13,925 bases of DNA from Saccharofermentans sp. (GTDB lineage Bacteria; Bacillota_A; Clostridia; Saccharofermentanales; Saccharofermentanaceae). Under the pieces are notes generated by a model. It saw nothing but the letters and a program-made list of their open reading frames with translations, did no database searches and was not told the origin of the DNA. Positions 6,772 to 13,237 of the stretch are shown in pieces (positions within the stretch are counted from its first letter, which is position 1; each line of letters begins with the position of its first letter). The position numbers and the translations under genes were made by a program. Location: contig JAILHX010000148.1 in assembly GCA_024695565.1 (NCBI GenBank), positions 1-13,925 on the forward strand. Reading direction: 5' to 3'.

Positions 6772-7557
6772 ATGAGCACGTATCTTAAAATAAGTGATCT
6801 TCATAAGACTTTTTATCCTCACGGTGAACCATTGAAAGTCTTGGAAGGCATCAACTTGGAAATCGAGAAAGGCGAGATATTCGGGATCATCGGTTTCTCG
6901 GGCGCAGGTAAATCAACACTTGCCAGATGCATAAACGGTCTGGAAAAGCCCGACAGCGGATCAGTCGAACTTGGCGGAACAGACATATTGTCTCTCTCAA
7001 ACAAAGAAATCCTCAATAAGCGTCACAAGATCGGAATGATATTCCAGAACTTCAATCTCTTTGACTGCTTAACTGTTTACAAGAACATCTCATATCCGTT
7101 GGAGATTGCCGGGGTACCGAAAAGTGAGATCAAGAAGAGAGTCTTGGAGACAGCTGAACTTGTCGGTCTGACAGATAAGCTCAAGGCACATCCCGGTGCG
7201 CTCTCCGGAGGACAGAAACAGAGAGTCGGAATTGCAAGAGCGATCGTCACCAACCCTGATTTCATTATTTCAGATGAGGCGACATCAGCACTTGATCCGC
7301 AGACCACGATACAGATCCTGGATCTTCTTAAAGAGATTAACCGGAAGCAGGGCATTACGATCCTGATGATCACCCACGAGCTGGATGCCATCAGATATTC
7401 ATGCAGGCGGATGGCAGTCCTTGAAGAAGGCAGGATCACAGAGAGCGGATCCGTAAGAGATATTTTCGAGAATCCGCACAGCAAAACAGGAGAACTGTTC
7501 TCGAGAGTATTCATGCTCATGCAGAATGTCGAACTCACGAACGGAAGCGGTATCTGA
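6772..7557 (+). CDS. metN: MetN-type ABC transporter ATP-binding protein without regulatory domain
   Basis: This 261-aa ATPase energises the importer encoded by this and the next two genes. It shows Walker A GFSGAGKST (41-49), Q-loop Q92 (MIFQNFNLF), signature LSGGQKQ (144-150), Walker B with D168-E169 followed by the D-loop SALD, and switch H202. Together with a MetI-type permease and an NlpA/MetQ lipoprotein this places it in the methionine uptake family. Typical MetN proteins are about 340 residues because of a C-terminal NIL/ACT-like domain that senses methionine and shuts the transporter; here the protein ends shortly after the nucleotide-binding domain. It starts 3 bp after the maturase gene with no clear ribosome binding site, which points to translational coupling and ties transport to the nitrogenase-like enzyme. 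The exact substrate could be methionine or a related thioether. Confidence 0.88.
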   Translation: MSTYLKISDLHKTFYPHGEPLKVLEGINLEIEKGEIFGIIGFSGAGKSTLARCINGLEKPDSGSVELGGTDILSLSNKEILNKRHKIGMIFQNFNLFDCLTVYKNISYPLEIAGVPKSEIKKRVLETAELVGLTDKLKAHPGALSGGQKQRVGIARAIVTNPDFIISDEATSALDPQTTIQILDLLKEINRKQGITILMITHELDAIRYSCRRMAVLEEGRITESGSVRDIFENPHSKTGELFSRVFMLMQNVELTNGSGI

Positions 7558-7570
7558 GGAGGAAGAAAAA

Positions 7571-8281
7571 ATGAGTTTATTGGATTCATCTTTATGGGAC
7601 GTTATCGTCGCATCCTTCTCTCCCGAGATCTGGAAAGATCTGTGGGGTCCGATCGGTGAGACGCTTTACATGACAACGCTCTCTTCGCTGATAATGCTGG
7701 TCTTCGGTCTCGTCATCGGAATACTCTTTACTGTGACTAATCCTGACGGACTCGTACCGCTCAAGATATCTTACACGGTATCAGGCTGGGTAATAAACTG
7801 CCTGAGGTCATTGCCGCAGATGATAATGATCATCCTCATGATACCTGTAGCGAGACTGATCTTCGGAAAGGCATACGGAACGAATGCATGTATCATCGCA
7901 ATTGCTGCAAGCTGTATCCCTATGTATGCAAGGATCGTTGAGAGCAGTCTTCTGGAGATCGACAAAGGTAAGATCGAAGCTGCCAAAGCAATGGGAAGTT
8001 CGAATCTGAACATAATCTTCAGGATACTTCTGCCGGAAACATTACCTTCTCTCATCAGAGGTTTTACGGTATCGGTGATCACGGTCTTGTCTATGACAGC
8101 CCTTGCGGGAATGTTCGGTGCAGGCGGTATCGGTGATATAGCAGTCAGATACGGTTATCAGCGTTTCCAGCACGACAAGCTTTTTGCTTGTGTTTATATC
8201 CTGGTTATCCTGGTCCAGTTGATCCAGGGGATCGGAAATCTAATATCAAAATCAATACTTAAAACAAGAAATCTTGTTTAA
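7571..8281 (+). CDS. metI: MetI-type ABC transporter permease
   Basis: This 236-aa inner-membrane permease of the methionine-uptake family has five predicted membrane helices (roughly 31-55, 68-98, 106-124, 165-185 and 205-225), the conserved LRSLPQMI segment (78-85), and the EAA coupling loop EAAKAMG (137-143, continuing to about 164) that contacts the ATPase. I chose the ATG at 7571, not the upstream in-frame ATG at 7526. AGGAGG (7557-7562) overlaps the preceding stop and lies 8 nt from 7571, whereas the extra 15 residues are only charged translation of the end of the ATPase gene and its ribosome binding site. Length and topology match MetI. Confidence 0.9.
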   Translation: MSLLDSSLWDVIVASFSPEIWKDLWGPIGETLYMTTLSSLIMLVFGLVIGILFTVTNPDGLVPLKISYTVSGWVINCLRSLPQMIMIILMIPVARLIFGKAYGTNACIIAIAASCIPMYARIVESSLLEIDKGKIEAAKAMGSSNLNIIFRILLPETLPSLIRGFTVSVITVLSMTALAGMFGAGGIGDIAVRYGYQRFQHDKLFACVYILVILVQLIQGIGNLISKSILKTRNLV

Positions 8282-8302
8282 CTACTAAAGGAGAAAAATA
8301 AT

Positions 8303-9208
8303 ATGAATAAGAACATTGCAACCAAACTTTTATCTGTCGTAACTATCGGCGCATTCGCATTAAGCCTTGCAGGCTGCTCATCAACCGGTTCAGGCACATC
8401 TGTTGTAGCTGACAGCACAACATCAGCTTCACAAGAAGAACAGACATCGGGTGAATCATCTGAAGAGGATTCTACCGAGAAGATCGTTTTGAAGGGTATC
8501 GTAGACCTTGTCCCTCACTCAGAGATCATTGAGCATGTAAGACCTCAGCTCGAAGCTCAGGGTATCTATATCGAGCTCGTTTCAACAGCTGCAGATTCCA
8601 CTACAAACGAGAGACTCAACTCAGGTGAGATCGATTTCAATTACTTCCAGCACCTCCCTTATCTCGAGAGCGAGATCGAAGCAAACGGTTATGACCTTGC
8701 CAGTGCCGGCGGCATTCACATTGAGCCTATTACAGCATATTCCGATAAGTATGCTTCTGTAGATGAGATTCCTGAGAATGCAGTAGTTGCTATCCCTAAC
8801 GATGGTACAAACGAATACAGAGCACTCAGGATCCTTGAGCTCAACGGCTTCATTCAGCTCGACGATGCTGCAAGAGATTCTCTTTCCGCTTCTGTTGATG
8901 ACATCGTTTCCTATGTTAAACCCATCGAGATCGTAGAGATCGATTCTGCACAGATCATTCCTACAAAGGATGACTATGATTTCTTCATCACAAATACAAA
9001 CAAGGCTCTTGAAGCAGGCATTACATCCAACAAGCTCTTCAGCGAAGGTGAAGACAGCCCTTATGCAAACATCATCGCAGTAAGAACAGAAGATCTTGAT
9101 AACCCTGCAATCCAGGCACTCGTTGATGCACTTCTTTCTGAAGAAACACAGCAGTGGATCCAGGACAACTACAACGGTGCAGTTATTCCCGTTATCGCAG
9201 TTGGCTAA
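8303..9208 (+). CDS. metQ: MetQ/NlpA-family substrate-binding lipoprotein
   Basis: This 301-aa protein is the extracytoplasmic receptor of the importer. It has a lysine-containing N-terminus, a hydrophobic core and lipobox LAGC with C25 as the lipidated residue, then a Ser/Thr/Glu-rich tether (about 26-60), then the NlpA/MetQ fold. Family motifs include VPHSEIIEHVRPQL (70-83), GEIDFNYFQHLPYLE (108-122), IPNDGTNEYRAL (164-175) and TNTNKALEAGI (230-240). The aromatic/His cluster around FQH, R173 and the Asn residues near 231-233 correspond to segments that hold methionine in characterised MetQ proteins, so the ligand is likely methionine-like. AAAGGAG sits 9 nt upstream of the start. Being the only lipoprotein in the operon, it defines what the cell imports for the enzyme. 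Confidence 0.92.
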   Translation: MNKNIATKLLSVVTIGAFALSLAGCSSTGSGTSVVADSTTSASQEEQTSGESSEEDSTEKIVLKGIVDLVPHSEIIEHVRPQLEAQGIYIELVSTAADSTTNERLNSGEIDFNYFQHLPYLESEIEANGYDLASAGGIHIEPITAYSDKYASVDEIPENAVVAIPNDGTNEYRALRILELNGFIQLDDAARDSLSASVDDIVSYVKPIEIVEIDSAQIIPTKDDYDFFITNTNKALEAGITSNKLFSEGEDSPYANIIAVRTEDLDNPAIQALVDALLSEETQQWIQDNYNGAVIPVIAVG

Positions 9209-9219
9209 GTCTTTAACGG

Positions 9220-9975
9220 ATGAATAAGGTTAAGACAAAATACGGAAGTTTCACCGCGTGCAGCGATGCTTCAGATCTTCGCAAGAAGTATCGCTGCCCG
9301 GTGGAATACCACCTTAACGGAAATGTTAAAAGCGTCTATCTTCAGGACGTAGAGGAAGTTGTTCTTCCCGAAGGAAGATTCCAGGCTGAACTGATGACTT
9401 TTTATGAAGACGGAAGCATCAAGAGATTATTCCCTTTATATGGCCAGCTCAACAGTTACTGGGGTGTTGAAGATGAGATCAAGGATGCTCCGGAATATGT
9501 CTTTACCGTAAATAACCAAAAACTGAAGATAAGGCCTCAGTGCATATATTTTTATCCGTCCGGAAAAATAAGAAGCATAACTTTGTGGCCTGAAGATTCA
9601 ATTACCGTCGATACTTCCGTTGGTTCTGTTACGAGCAAACTGGGGATCGAAGTTTATGAAGACGGGACTATAAGAAGTATAGAACCCGTGTTCGGAACGA
9701 CATTTGCAACCTGCTATGGTGAAGCAAGGCCTTTCATGATAAGAAAGCATATGCTTCATGCAGAAGATGCTTCCACAAGATTTGATGAGAACGGAAACGT
9801 CATAAGTTTTGCGACTCTTCATACCAAGGTGGAAGTAAATGGCAAAGTCTATAAGGCAGAAGATTACCGTTCGCCGCTTATCGTATATTTAGGCGACGGG
9901 ACAATTGGAATAAGAGGAGCAGATGACATTAACATATGGATCAACACCTTGGAGAACAAGGTGAGATTCCGCTAA
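9220..9975 (+). CDS. Unknown protein with six short MORN-like repeats, last gene of the operon
   Basis: This 251-aa protein has no signal peptide or membrane segment, so it should be cytosolic. I do not recognise its family with certainty. It carries about six copies of a pattern like [YF]x2(D/N/S)Gx(I/V)(K/R)S(I/V): YHLNGNVKSVY (30-40), FYEDGSIKRLF (61-71), FYPSGKIRSIT (111-121), VYEDGTIRSIE (145-155), FDENGNVISFA (188-198) and VYLGDGTIGIR (222-231). This resembles the beta-hairpin units of MORN or YwqK-type repeats. Cysteines at 14, 26, 108 and 165 are not arranged like a cluster site. It starts 11 bp after metQ without a strong ribosome binding site, so it is probably translated by reinitiation and belongs to the operon. 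Its place suggests an accessory role to the nitrogenase-like enzyme or to its regulation, which is inference. Confidence 0.8.
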   Translation: MNKVKTKYGSFTACSDASDLRKKYRCPVEYHLNGNVKSVYLQDVEEVVLPEGRFQAELMTFYEDGSIKRLFPLYGQLNSYWGVEDEIKDAPEYVFTVNNQKLKIRPQCIYFYPSGKIRSITLWPEDSITVDTSVGSVTSKLGIEVYEDGTIRSIEPVFGTTFATCYGEARPFMIRKHMLHAEDASTRFDENGNVISFATLHTKVEVNGKVYKAEDYRSPLIVYLGDGTIGIRGADDINIWINTLENKVRFR

Positions 9976-10001
9976 AAAGCGTGTCGTTTCTTCTTTTGCA
10001 G

Positions 10002-10032
10002 GAGGGGATGTCTCATTTTGGGGCAGACCCTC
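10002..10032 (+). terminator. Weak terminator candidate at the end of the operon
   Basis: GAGG (10002-10005) pairs with CCTC (10029-10032) and GTCT (10010-10013) with AGAC (10025-10028), with a 4-nt bulge and an 11-nt loop. Only TTGTAATGATTT follows, so the U-run is poor. It is the only hairpin found between the operon and the acetyltransferase gene; read-through is possible. Confidence 0.35.
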
Positions 10033-10065
10033 TTGTAATGATTTATCAGAAAAGAGACTTTTTGT

Positions 10066-10626
10066 ATGATTACAGTTCGGGATGCACGTTATGAAGATGC
10101 TCCAAGGCTATTGGAGATCTACGGATATTATGTAAAGAACACTGCGATCTCGTTTGAGATCGATATGCCTTCGCCGGAAGAATTCGAGAACAGGATGAGG
10201 GAGATAAAACATCACTATCCGTATCTTGTGATCGAAAATGACGGCCTCATCGAAGGCTATGCATATGCGCATCTTTTTGTCGGCAGGGAAGCATATTCAT
10301 ATTCTGCTGAGACCACGATATATCTTGACCATGATTCCAAAGGTTTGGGCTATGGAAAAAAGCTATACGAAGAACTCGAGAAAAGACTTGCTCAGATGGG
10401 CATAACAAACCTATATGCGTGTATAGGCGTTACTTCCGATGAAGACGGATATCTTACAAACAACAGCCGTGATTTCCACAGCCACATCGGGTATAAGTGC
10501 GTGGGCGTTTTCGGGAAATGCGGAAGAAAATTCGGAAGATGGTATGACATGATCTGGATGGAAAAACTGATCGGAGATCACATAGAAGATTCTGATCCCG
10601 TTAAGTGGTATGACCATCAGGCCTGA
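10066..10626 (+). CDS. GNAT acetyltransferase, phosphinothricin/methionine-sulfoximine type
   Basis: This 186-aa cytosolic enzyme of the GNAT fold transfers acetyl from acetyl-CoA to an amino group. The acetyl-CoA pyrophosphate-binding motif is KGLGYGKK (92-99). Features of the Pat/MnaT branch are the N-terminal VRDARYEDAPRLLEIYGYYV, NTAISFE (25-31), the YLTNNSRDFHSHIGY segment (129-143) and the tail FGRWYDMIWMEK (156-167). Members acetylate phosphinothricin, methionine sulfoximine or methionine sulfone. Its location right after an operon for a methionine-type importer is suggestive, since such analogues enter by methionine uptake systems, but a direct link is inference. The ribosome binding site is weak. 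Its 3' end overlaps the end of the convergent regulator gene by 10 bp. Confidence 0.85.
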   Translation: MITVRDARYEDAPRLLEIYGYYVKNTAISFEIDMPSPEEFENRMREIKHHYPYLVIENDGLIEGYAYAHLFVGREAYSYSAETTIYLDHDSKGLGYGKKLYEELEKRLAQMGITNLYACIGVTSDEDGYLTNNSRDFHSHIGYKCVGVFGKCGRKFGRWYDMIWMEKLIGDHIEDSDPVKWYDHQA

Positions 10627-11699
10627 TCAGCCTGTTTTGACCTCAGCTGCCTTCTTATCCTGTTTATGTGCCGCTCAAAAGATCCGTTGTTTATAAGCTC
10701 AGTCAGGACGAGCTGCTCGAACGTCGGAACCGTGCATGAATAAAATCCCAGTTTCTTATTAAACGTTTCTATCAGGTGCTCGGGAAGGACCATATAGCCC
10801 ACACGGAGCGCCGGAGAAATAGTCTTTGAGAAAGTATTCAGATATATCACGTTGTCTTTTGTAGTCATCGAGAAAAGGGTCTCAACGGGTTTGCCCAAAA
10901 CAGAAAACTCAGATTCAAAATCATCTTCAACTATTATCCTGTCGGATGCGTCAGCCCATCTTATGTATTCGTGACGTTTGGATGCGGAAGCTGATATTCC
11001 CGTCGGAAAACTTCTGAATGGTGATATGTGCAGGACCTTCGCCTTTGTTTTATTAAGCGCTTTGCTCTCGATTCCGTCATTTCCGAGTGCAAGCAATTCA
11101 TATTTCACATTTGCATTCTTATATACTTTTCTGATCTTCTCGTAAGAAGGGTCTTCCAAAGCGAATATCCTGTCATCTCCTATCAGACCTGCGATGAGAT
11201 TATAAAGGTATTCAGCACCTGATCCGATCACGATCGCCGAAGGATTGATATGGATATCTTTGTTTCTTGCCAGGTATTTTGAGATGGCTTCACGGAATTC
11301 CGGAAGGCCTGCATTAGGTGATTTAAGGAGTATGTCATCCTGACGGCTCGCAATGATGTTCCTCATTGTTTTCGATAAGACAGAAACAGGGAAGACCAGC
11401 CTGTCTGAATTGCTGTCAAATGAAGCATTAACTGATTGATTCTCTTCAGGAAAAGATGAGAAACCGTCTGCGGCACGGAAGTCAACATAGTAGCCGCTCT
11501 TCTCAACACTTCTGATATACCCTTCGTCACGGAGGAGATCGTAGGCGTGCTCTACTGATATAACGCTTACTCCTGATTCAGAAGCCAGGGTCCTTTTTGA
11601 CGGGATCTTTGTATTGTAAGGATATACTCCGTCTACGATGTTTTTCTTGATCTGCTTATACAGATTTATGTATAAAGAGTCGCTTGTTTTGTTCCTCAT
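10617..11699 (-). CDS. MocR/PdxR-type regulator lacking the C-terminal part
   Basis: This is a 360-aa regulator: a GntR winged helix (about 10-72) joined to a class I aminotransferase-like PLP domain (about 120-350). Visible are SPNAGLPEFREAISKYLAR (127-145), VEDDFESEF (257-265) and NTFSKTISPALRVGY (288-302), with K292 as the PLP lysine. Full-length relatives are about 450-500 residues; here the frame stops right after HINRIRRQLRSK, where homologues carry roughly another 90-110 residues of the small aminotransferase subdomain. The missing part is replaced by the end of the intact acetyltransferase gene, so a rearrangement rather than a sequencing frameshift is likely. No ribosome binding site precedes the ATG, but TATATA lies a few bases upstream, so the mRNA may be near-leaderless. 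It is divergent to an ECF S component, a typical MocR arrangement. Whether it still responds to pyridoxal phosphate is unclear. Confidence 0.85.
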   Translation of the reverse strand: MRNKTSDSLYINLYKQIKKNIVDGVYPYNTKIPSKRTLASESGVSVISVEHAYDLLRDEGYIRSVEKSGYYVDFRAADGFSSFPEENQSVNASFDSNSDRLVFPVSVLSKTMRNIIASRQDDILLKSPNAGLPEFREAISKYLARNKDIHINPSAIVIGSGAEYLYNLIAGLIGDDRIFALEDPSYEKIRKVYKNANVKYELLALGNDGIESKALNKTKAKVLHISPFRSFPTGISASASKRHEYIRWADASDRIIVEDDFESEFSVLGKPVETLFSMTTKDNVIYLNTFSKTISPALRVGYMVLPEHLIETFNKKLGFYSCTVPTFEQLVLTELINNGSFERHINRIRRQLRSKQADQA

Positions 11700-11731
11700 C
11701 TGGTTATATAAAAAACTCTCATTCTGGTTAT
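11700..11731 (+). promoter_or_regulatory. Direct repeat CTGGTTAT: candidate MocR operator
   Basis: CTGGTTAT occurs at 11700-11707 and again at 11724-11731, a 24-bp centre-to-centre spacing, in the divergent intergenic region. MocR regulators commonly bind direct repeats in their own promoter regions. The left copy touches the regulator's start codon, which would allow autorepression. Confidence 0.45.
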
Positions 11732-11761
11732 TTGATATGTTCAGATAAGTTGTACCATATT
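11732..11761 (+). promoter_or_regulatory. Weak promoter candidate for the ECF S component gene
   Basis: TTGATA (11732-11737) and CATATT (11756-11761) are 18 bp apart and lie immediately next to the right CTGGTTAT repeat, so a bound MocR protein could contact polymerase. The match to consensus is moderate. Confidence 0.35.
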
Positions 11762-11799
11762 GTCATTCGTAAAACAACTCTTTCAGGAGATATAAGACA

Positions 11800-12315
11800 A
11801 TGAGTGATCATGAGAAAAACAAAAAGATAATCAAAAAGATTGCATATACAGGAATTCTGGCGGCATTTATCTATATCGGAACACAGCTTCACATACCTAC
11901 TGCAATAGGACACATTAACCTTGGTGATCTGGTCATATTGGTAGCAGCTTATATCCTGGGACCTTTCTCGGCGATAGCCGGTGCGATCGGTGCAACGCTC
12001 GCAGATCTTACAGCAGGATATCCGCAATACGCAATTCCTACTTTTTTGATCAAAGGAATCATGGGACTTGTTGCAGGACTTCTATTGAAGCATAGCAGCG
12101 GAAACAAAGTACCGTTAGTGCGCAGACTGATAGCTGCAGTAGTTGCCGAACTGATCATGGTGGCAGGATATTTCGGATTTGAATCTTTACCTTTTATGTA
12201 TGGCGTGGAAGCCGCAGCAGGTTCAGTAGTACCTAATCTTATTCAGGCGGCTGCAGCAATTATCGGCGCTATCCCGCTTACCTACGTAAAACTGTTCGAC
12301 AGGATCCGCGTTTAA
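11800..12315 (+). CDS. ECF transporter S component, probably vitamin B6-type
   Basis: This 171-aa integral membrane protein is the substrate-capture subunit of an energy-coupling factor importer; the shared EcfT and EcfA subunits are encoded elsewhere. It shows about five to six hydrophobic helices, the N-terminal segment KIAYTGILAAFIYIGTQLHI, HINLGDLVILVAAYILGP (39-56), GATLADLTAGYPQYAIPTF and LIKGIMGLVAGLL, typical of Pfam ECF_trnsprt members. AGGAGA lies 9 nt before the start. The divergent MocR/PdxR-type regulator points to pyridoxine or pyridoxal as the substrate, as in PdxU-type S components; this is a context inference, and thiamin precursor or another vitamin remains possible. A hairpin terminator follows. 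Confidence 0.85.
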   Translation: MSDHEKNKKIIKKIAYTGILAAFIYIGTQLHIPTAIGHINLGDLVILVAAYILGPFSAIAGAIGATLADLTAGYPQYAIPTFLIKGIMGLVAGLLLKHSSGNKVPLVRRLIAAVVAELIMVAGYFGFESLPFMYGVEAAAGSVVPNLIQAAAAIIGAIPLTYVKLFDRIRV

Positions 12316-12350
12316 CAGAGAAAATTCAAATATATAGTGGACATACAATA

Positions 12351-12390
12351 AAGGGGTATTTCCTTACCGGGATGCCCCTTCATTGTTTCA
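12351..12390 (+). terminator. Terminator after the ECF S component gene
   Basis: AAGGGGTAT (12351-12359) pairs with ATGCCCCTT (12372-12380), with one T-G pair and a 12-nt loop. CAAT and ATTG flank it and extend the dyad imperfectly. The T-run (TTTCAATT) is short, so efficiency may be moderate. Confidence 0.7.
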
Positions 12391-12403
12391 ATTAATGCAG
12401 CGC

Positions 12404-12432
12404 TTGACATGTCTGTCCTGCTCGGATATAAA
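12404..12432 (+). promoter_or_regulatory. Near-consensus housekeeping promoter for the HD-domain gene
   Basis: TTGACA (12404-12409) and TATAAA (12427-12432) are exactly 17 bp apart, the best promoter match in the window. The leader before the ATG at 12495 would be about 55 nt. Confidence 0.8.
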
Positions 12433-12494
12433 CATATTCACAAGATAGGTTTATATGGACTTGAGATATGAATACAAACCCAAGGAGAAAATCA

Positions 12495-13094
12495 ATGATT
12501 ACAAGAACTGAAGCATTTGAACTGCTTAAGAAATACAATAAGGACCCTTTTCACATCCAGCATGCTCTAACGGTCGAACTGGTCATGAAGTGGTATGCAA
12601 AAGAACTGGGTTATGAAGACGCAGCAGAGTATTGGGGGATCGTAGGACTTCTTCATGATATAGATTTTGAGATCTATCCTGAGGAACACTGTCTTAAGGC
12701 TCCTGAGTTATTAAGAGAAGGCGGCGTTGGTGAAGATATCATTCATGCAGTCTGCTCACATGGTTACGGAATAACTGTAGGGTGCGGCGAGACAATTGAT
12801 GTTGAGCCTGTTCATGAGATGGAGAAAGTCTTATTTGCAGCCGATGAACTTACCGGCCTTATCGGTGCCGCAGCGCTTATGAGGCCTTCGAAAAGCACGA
12901 AGGATATGGAACTTAAATCCTTGAAGAAAAAATACAAGAGCAAAGGCTTTGCCGCAGGATGTTCCAGGGAAGTGATCGAGCGTGGAGCAGATCAGCTGGG
13001 CTGGGAACTTGATAAGCTTCTTACCATGACTTTGCAGGCGATGGCTGCTACTGAAGATGAATTGAATGCAGAATTGGAGACGGTTAATTCATGA
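12495..13094 (+). CDS. HD-domain phosphohydrolase-like protein
   Basis: This is a 199-aa soluble protein with an HD-type metal-binding fold: H23 (HALTVE), the HD pair H54-D55 (GLLHDIDFE), H89 (SHGYG) and D117 (ADELTGL). These are the positions expected to bind a divalent metal and hydrolyse a phosphoester or nucleotide. The substrate is not evident; this small single-domain form is often annotated simply as HDIG hydrolase. I chose the ATG at 12495 because AAGGAG is 7 nt upstream; the in-frame ATG at 12468 would only add nine residues that translate the ribosome binding site itself. The stop overlaps the start of the next small gene (ATGA), so the two are coupled. Confidence 0.88.
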   Translation: MITRTEAFELLKKYNKDPFHIQHALTVELVMKWYAKELGYEDAAEYWGIVGLLHDIDFEIYPEEHCLKAPELLREGGVGEDIIHAVCSHGYGITVGCGETIDVEPVHEMEKVLFAADELTGLIGAAALMRPSKSTKDMELKSLKKKYKSKGFAAGCSREVIERGADQLGWELDKLLTMTLQAMAATEDELNAELETVNS

Positions 13095-13237
13095 GATCCA
13101 TCCTGATCAAAGATACGACCCGTGAAGAACGTGAAGCAATCGTAAGAGCCTCTCTTGATTGCGGCGGCGGCTGCGAGTATTGTTCATCCTGCTGGCTGGG
13201 CGGGATCCCCATCAGGTCTTCTTCAGATACTCATTGA
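13091..13237 (+). CDS. Small Cys-rich protein coupled to the HD gene, probably 3'-truncated
   Basis: The ATG overlaps the stop of the HD gene (ATGA). The 48-aa product begins MRSILIKDTTREEREAIVRA and then has C24-x3-C28-x2-C31-x2-C34 in a Gly/Cys stretch. The N-terminal pattern (ILIKDTTREEREAIVR) recalls a family of small uncharacterised Firmicute proteins that, as far as I remember, continue beyond the Gly/Cys stretch. Here the last nine codons lie on the complement of the 3' end of the convergent LysR gene, so the natural C-terminus was probably replaced. The cysteines could bind metal. Function unknown. Confidence 0.6.
   Translation: MRSILIKDTTREEREAIVRASLDCGGGCEYCSSCWLGGIPIRSSSDTH

Noticed and set aside
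6049..6822. Long minus-strand ORF opposite the maturase and ATPase genes
   Set aside because: It is a shadow of the codon pattern of well-supported genes on the other strand, has no family resemblance and no ribosome binding site logic.
7526..7570. Upstream in-frame start for the permease
   Set aside because: The extra residues only translate the end of the ATPase gene and the AGGAGG site; the ATG at 7571 has ideal spacing to that site.
8282..8302. SAM riboswitch or T-box before the methionine-type transporter genes
   Set aside because: The transporter genes are packed within the operon with 3-21 bp gaps, leaving no room, and the leader before position 1770 shows no recognisable SAM-riboswitch or T-box consensus.
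12468..12494. Upstream in-frame start for the HD-domain gene
   Set aside because: AAGGAG lies inside this extension and 7 nt before the ATG at 12495, so the later ATG is the real start.
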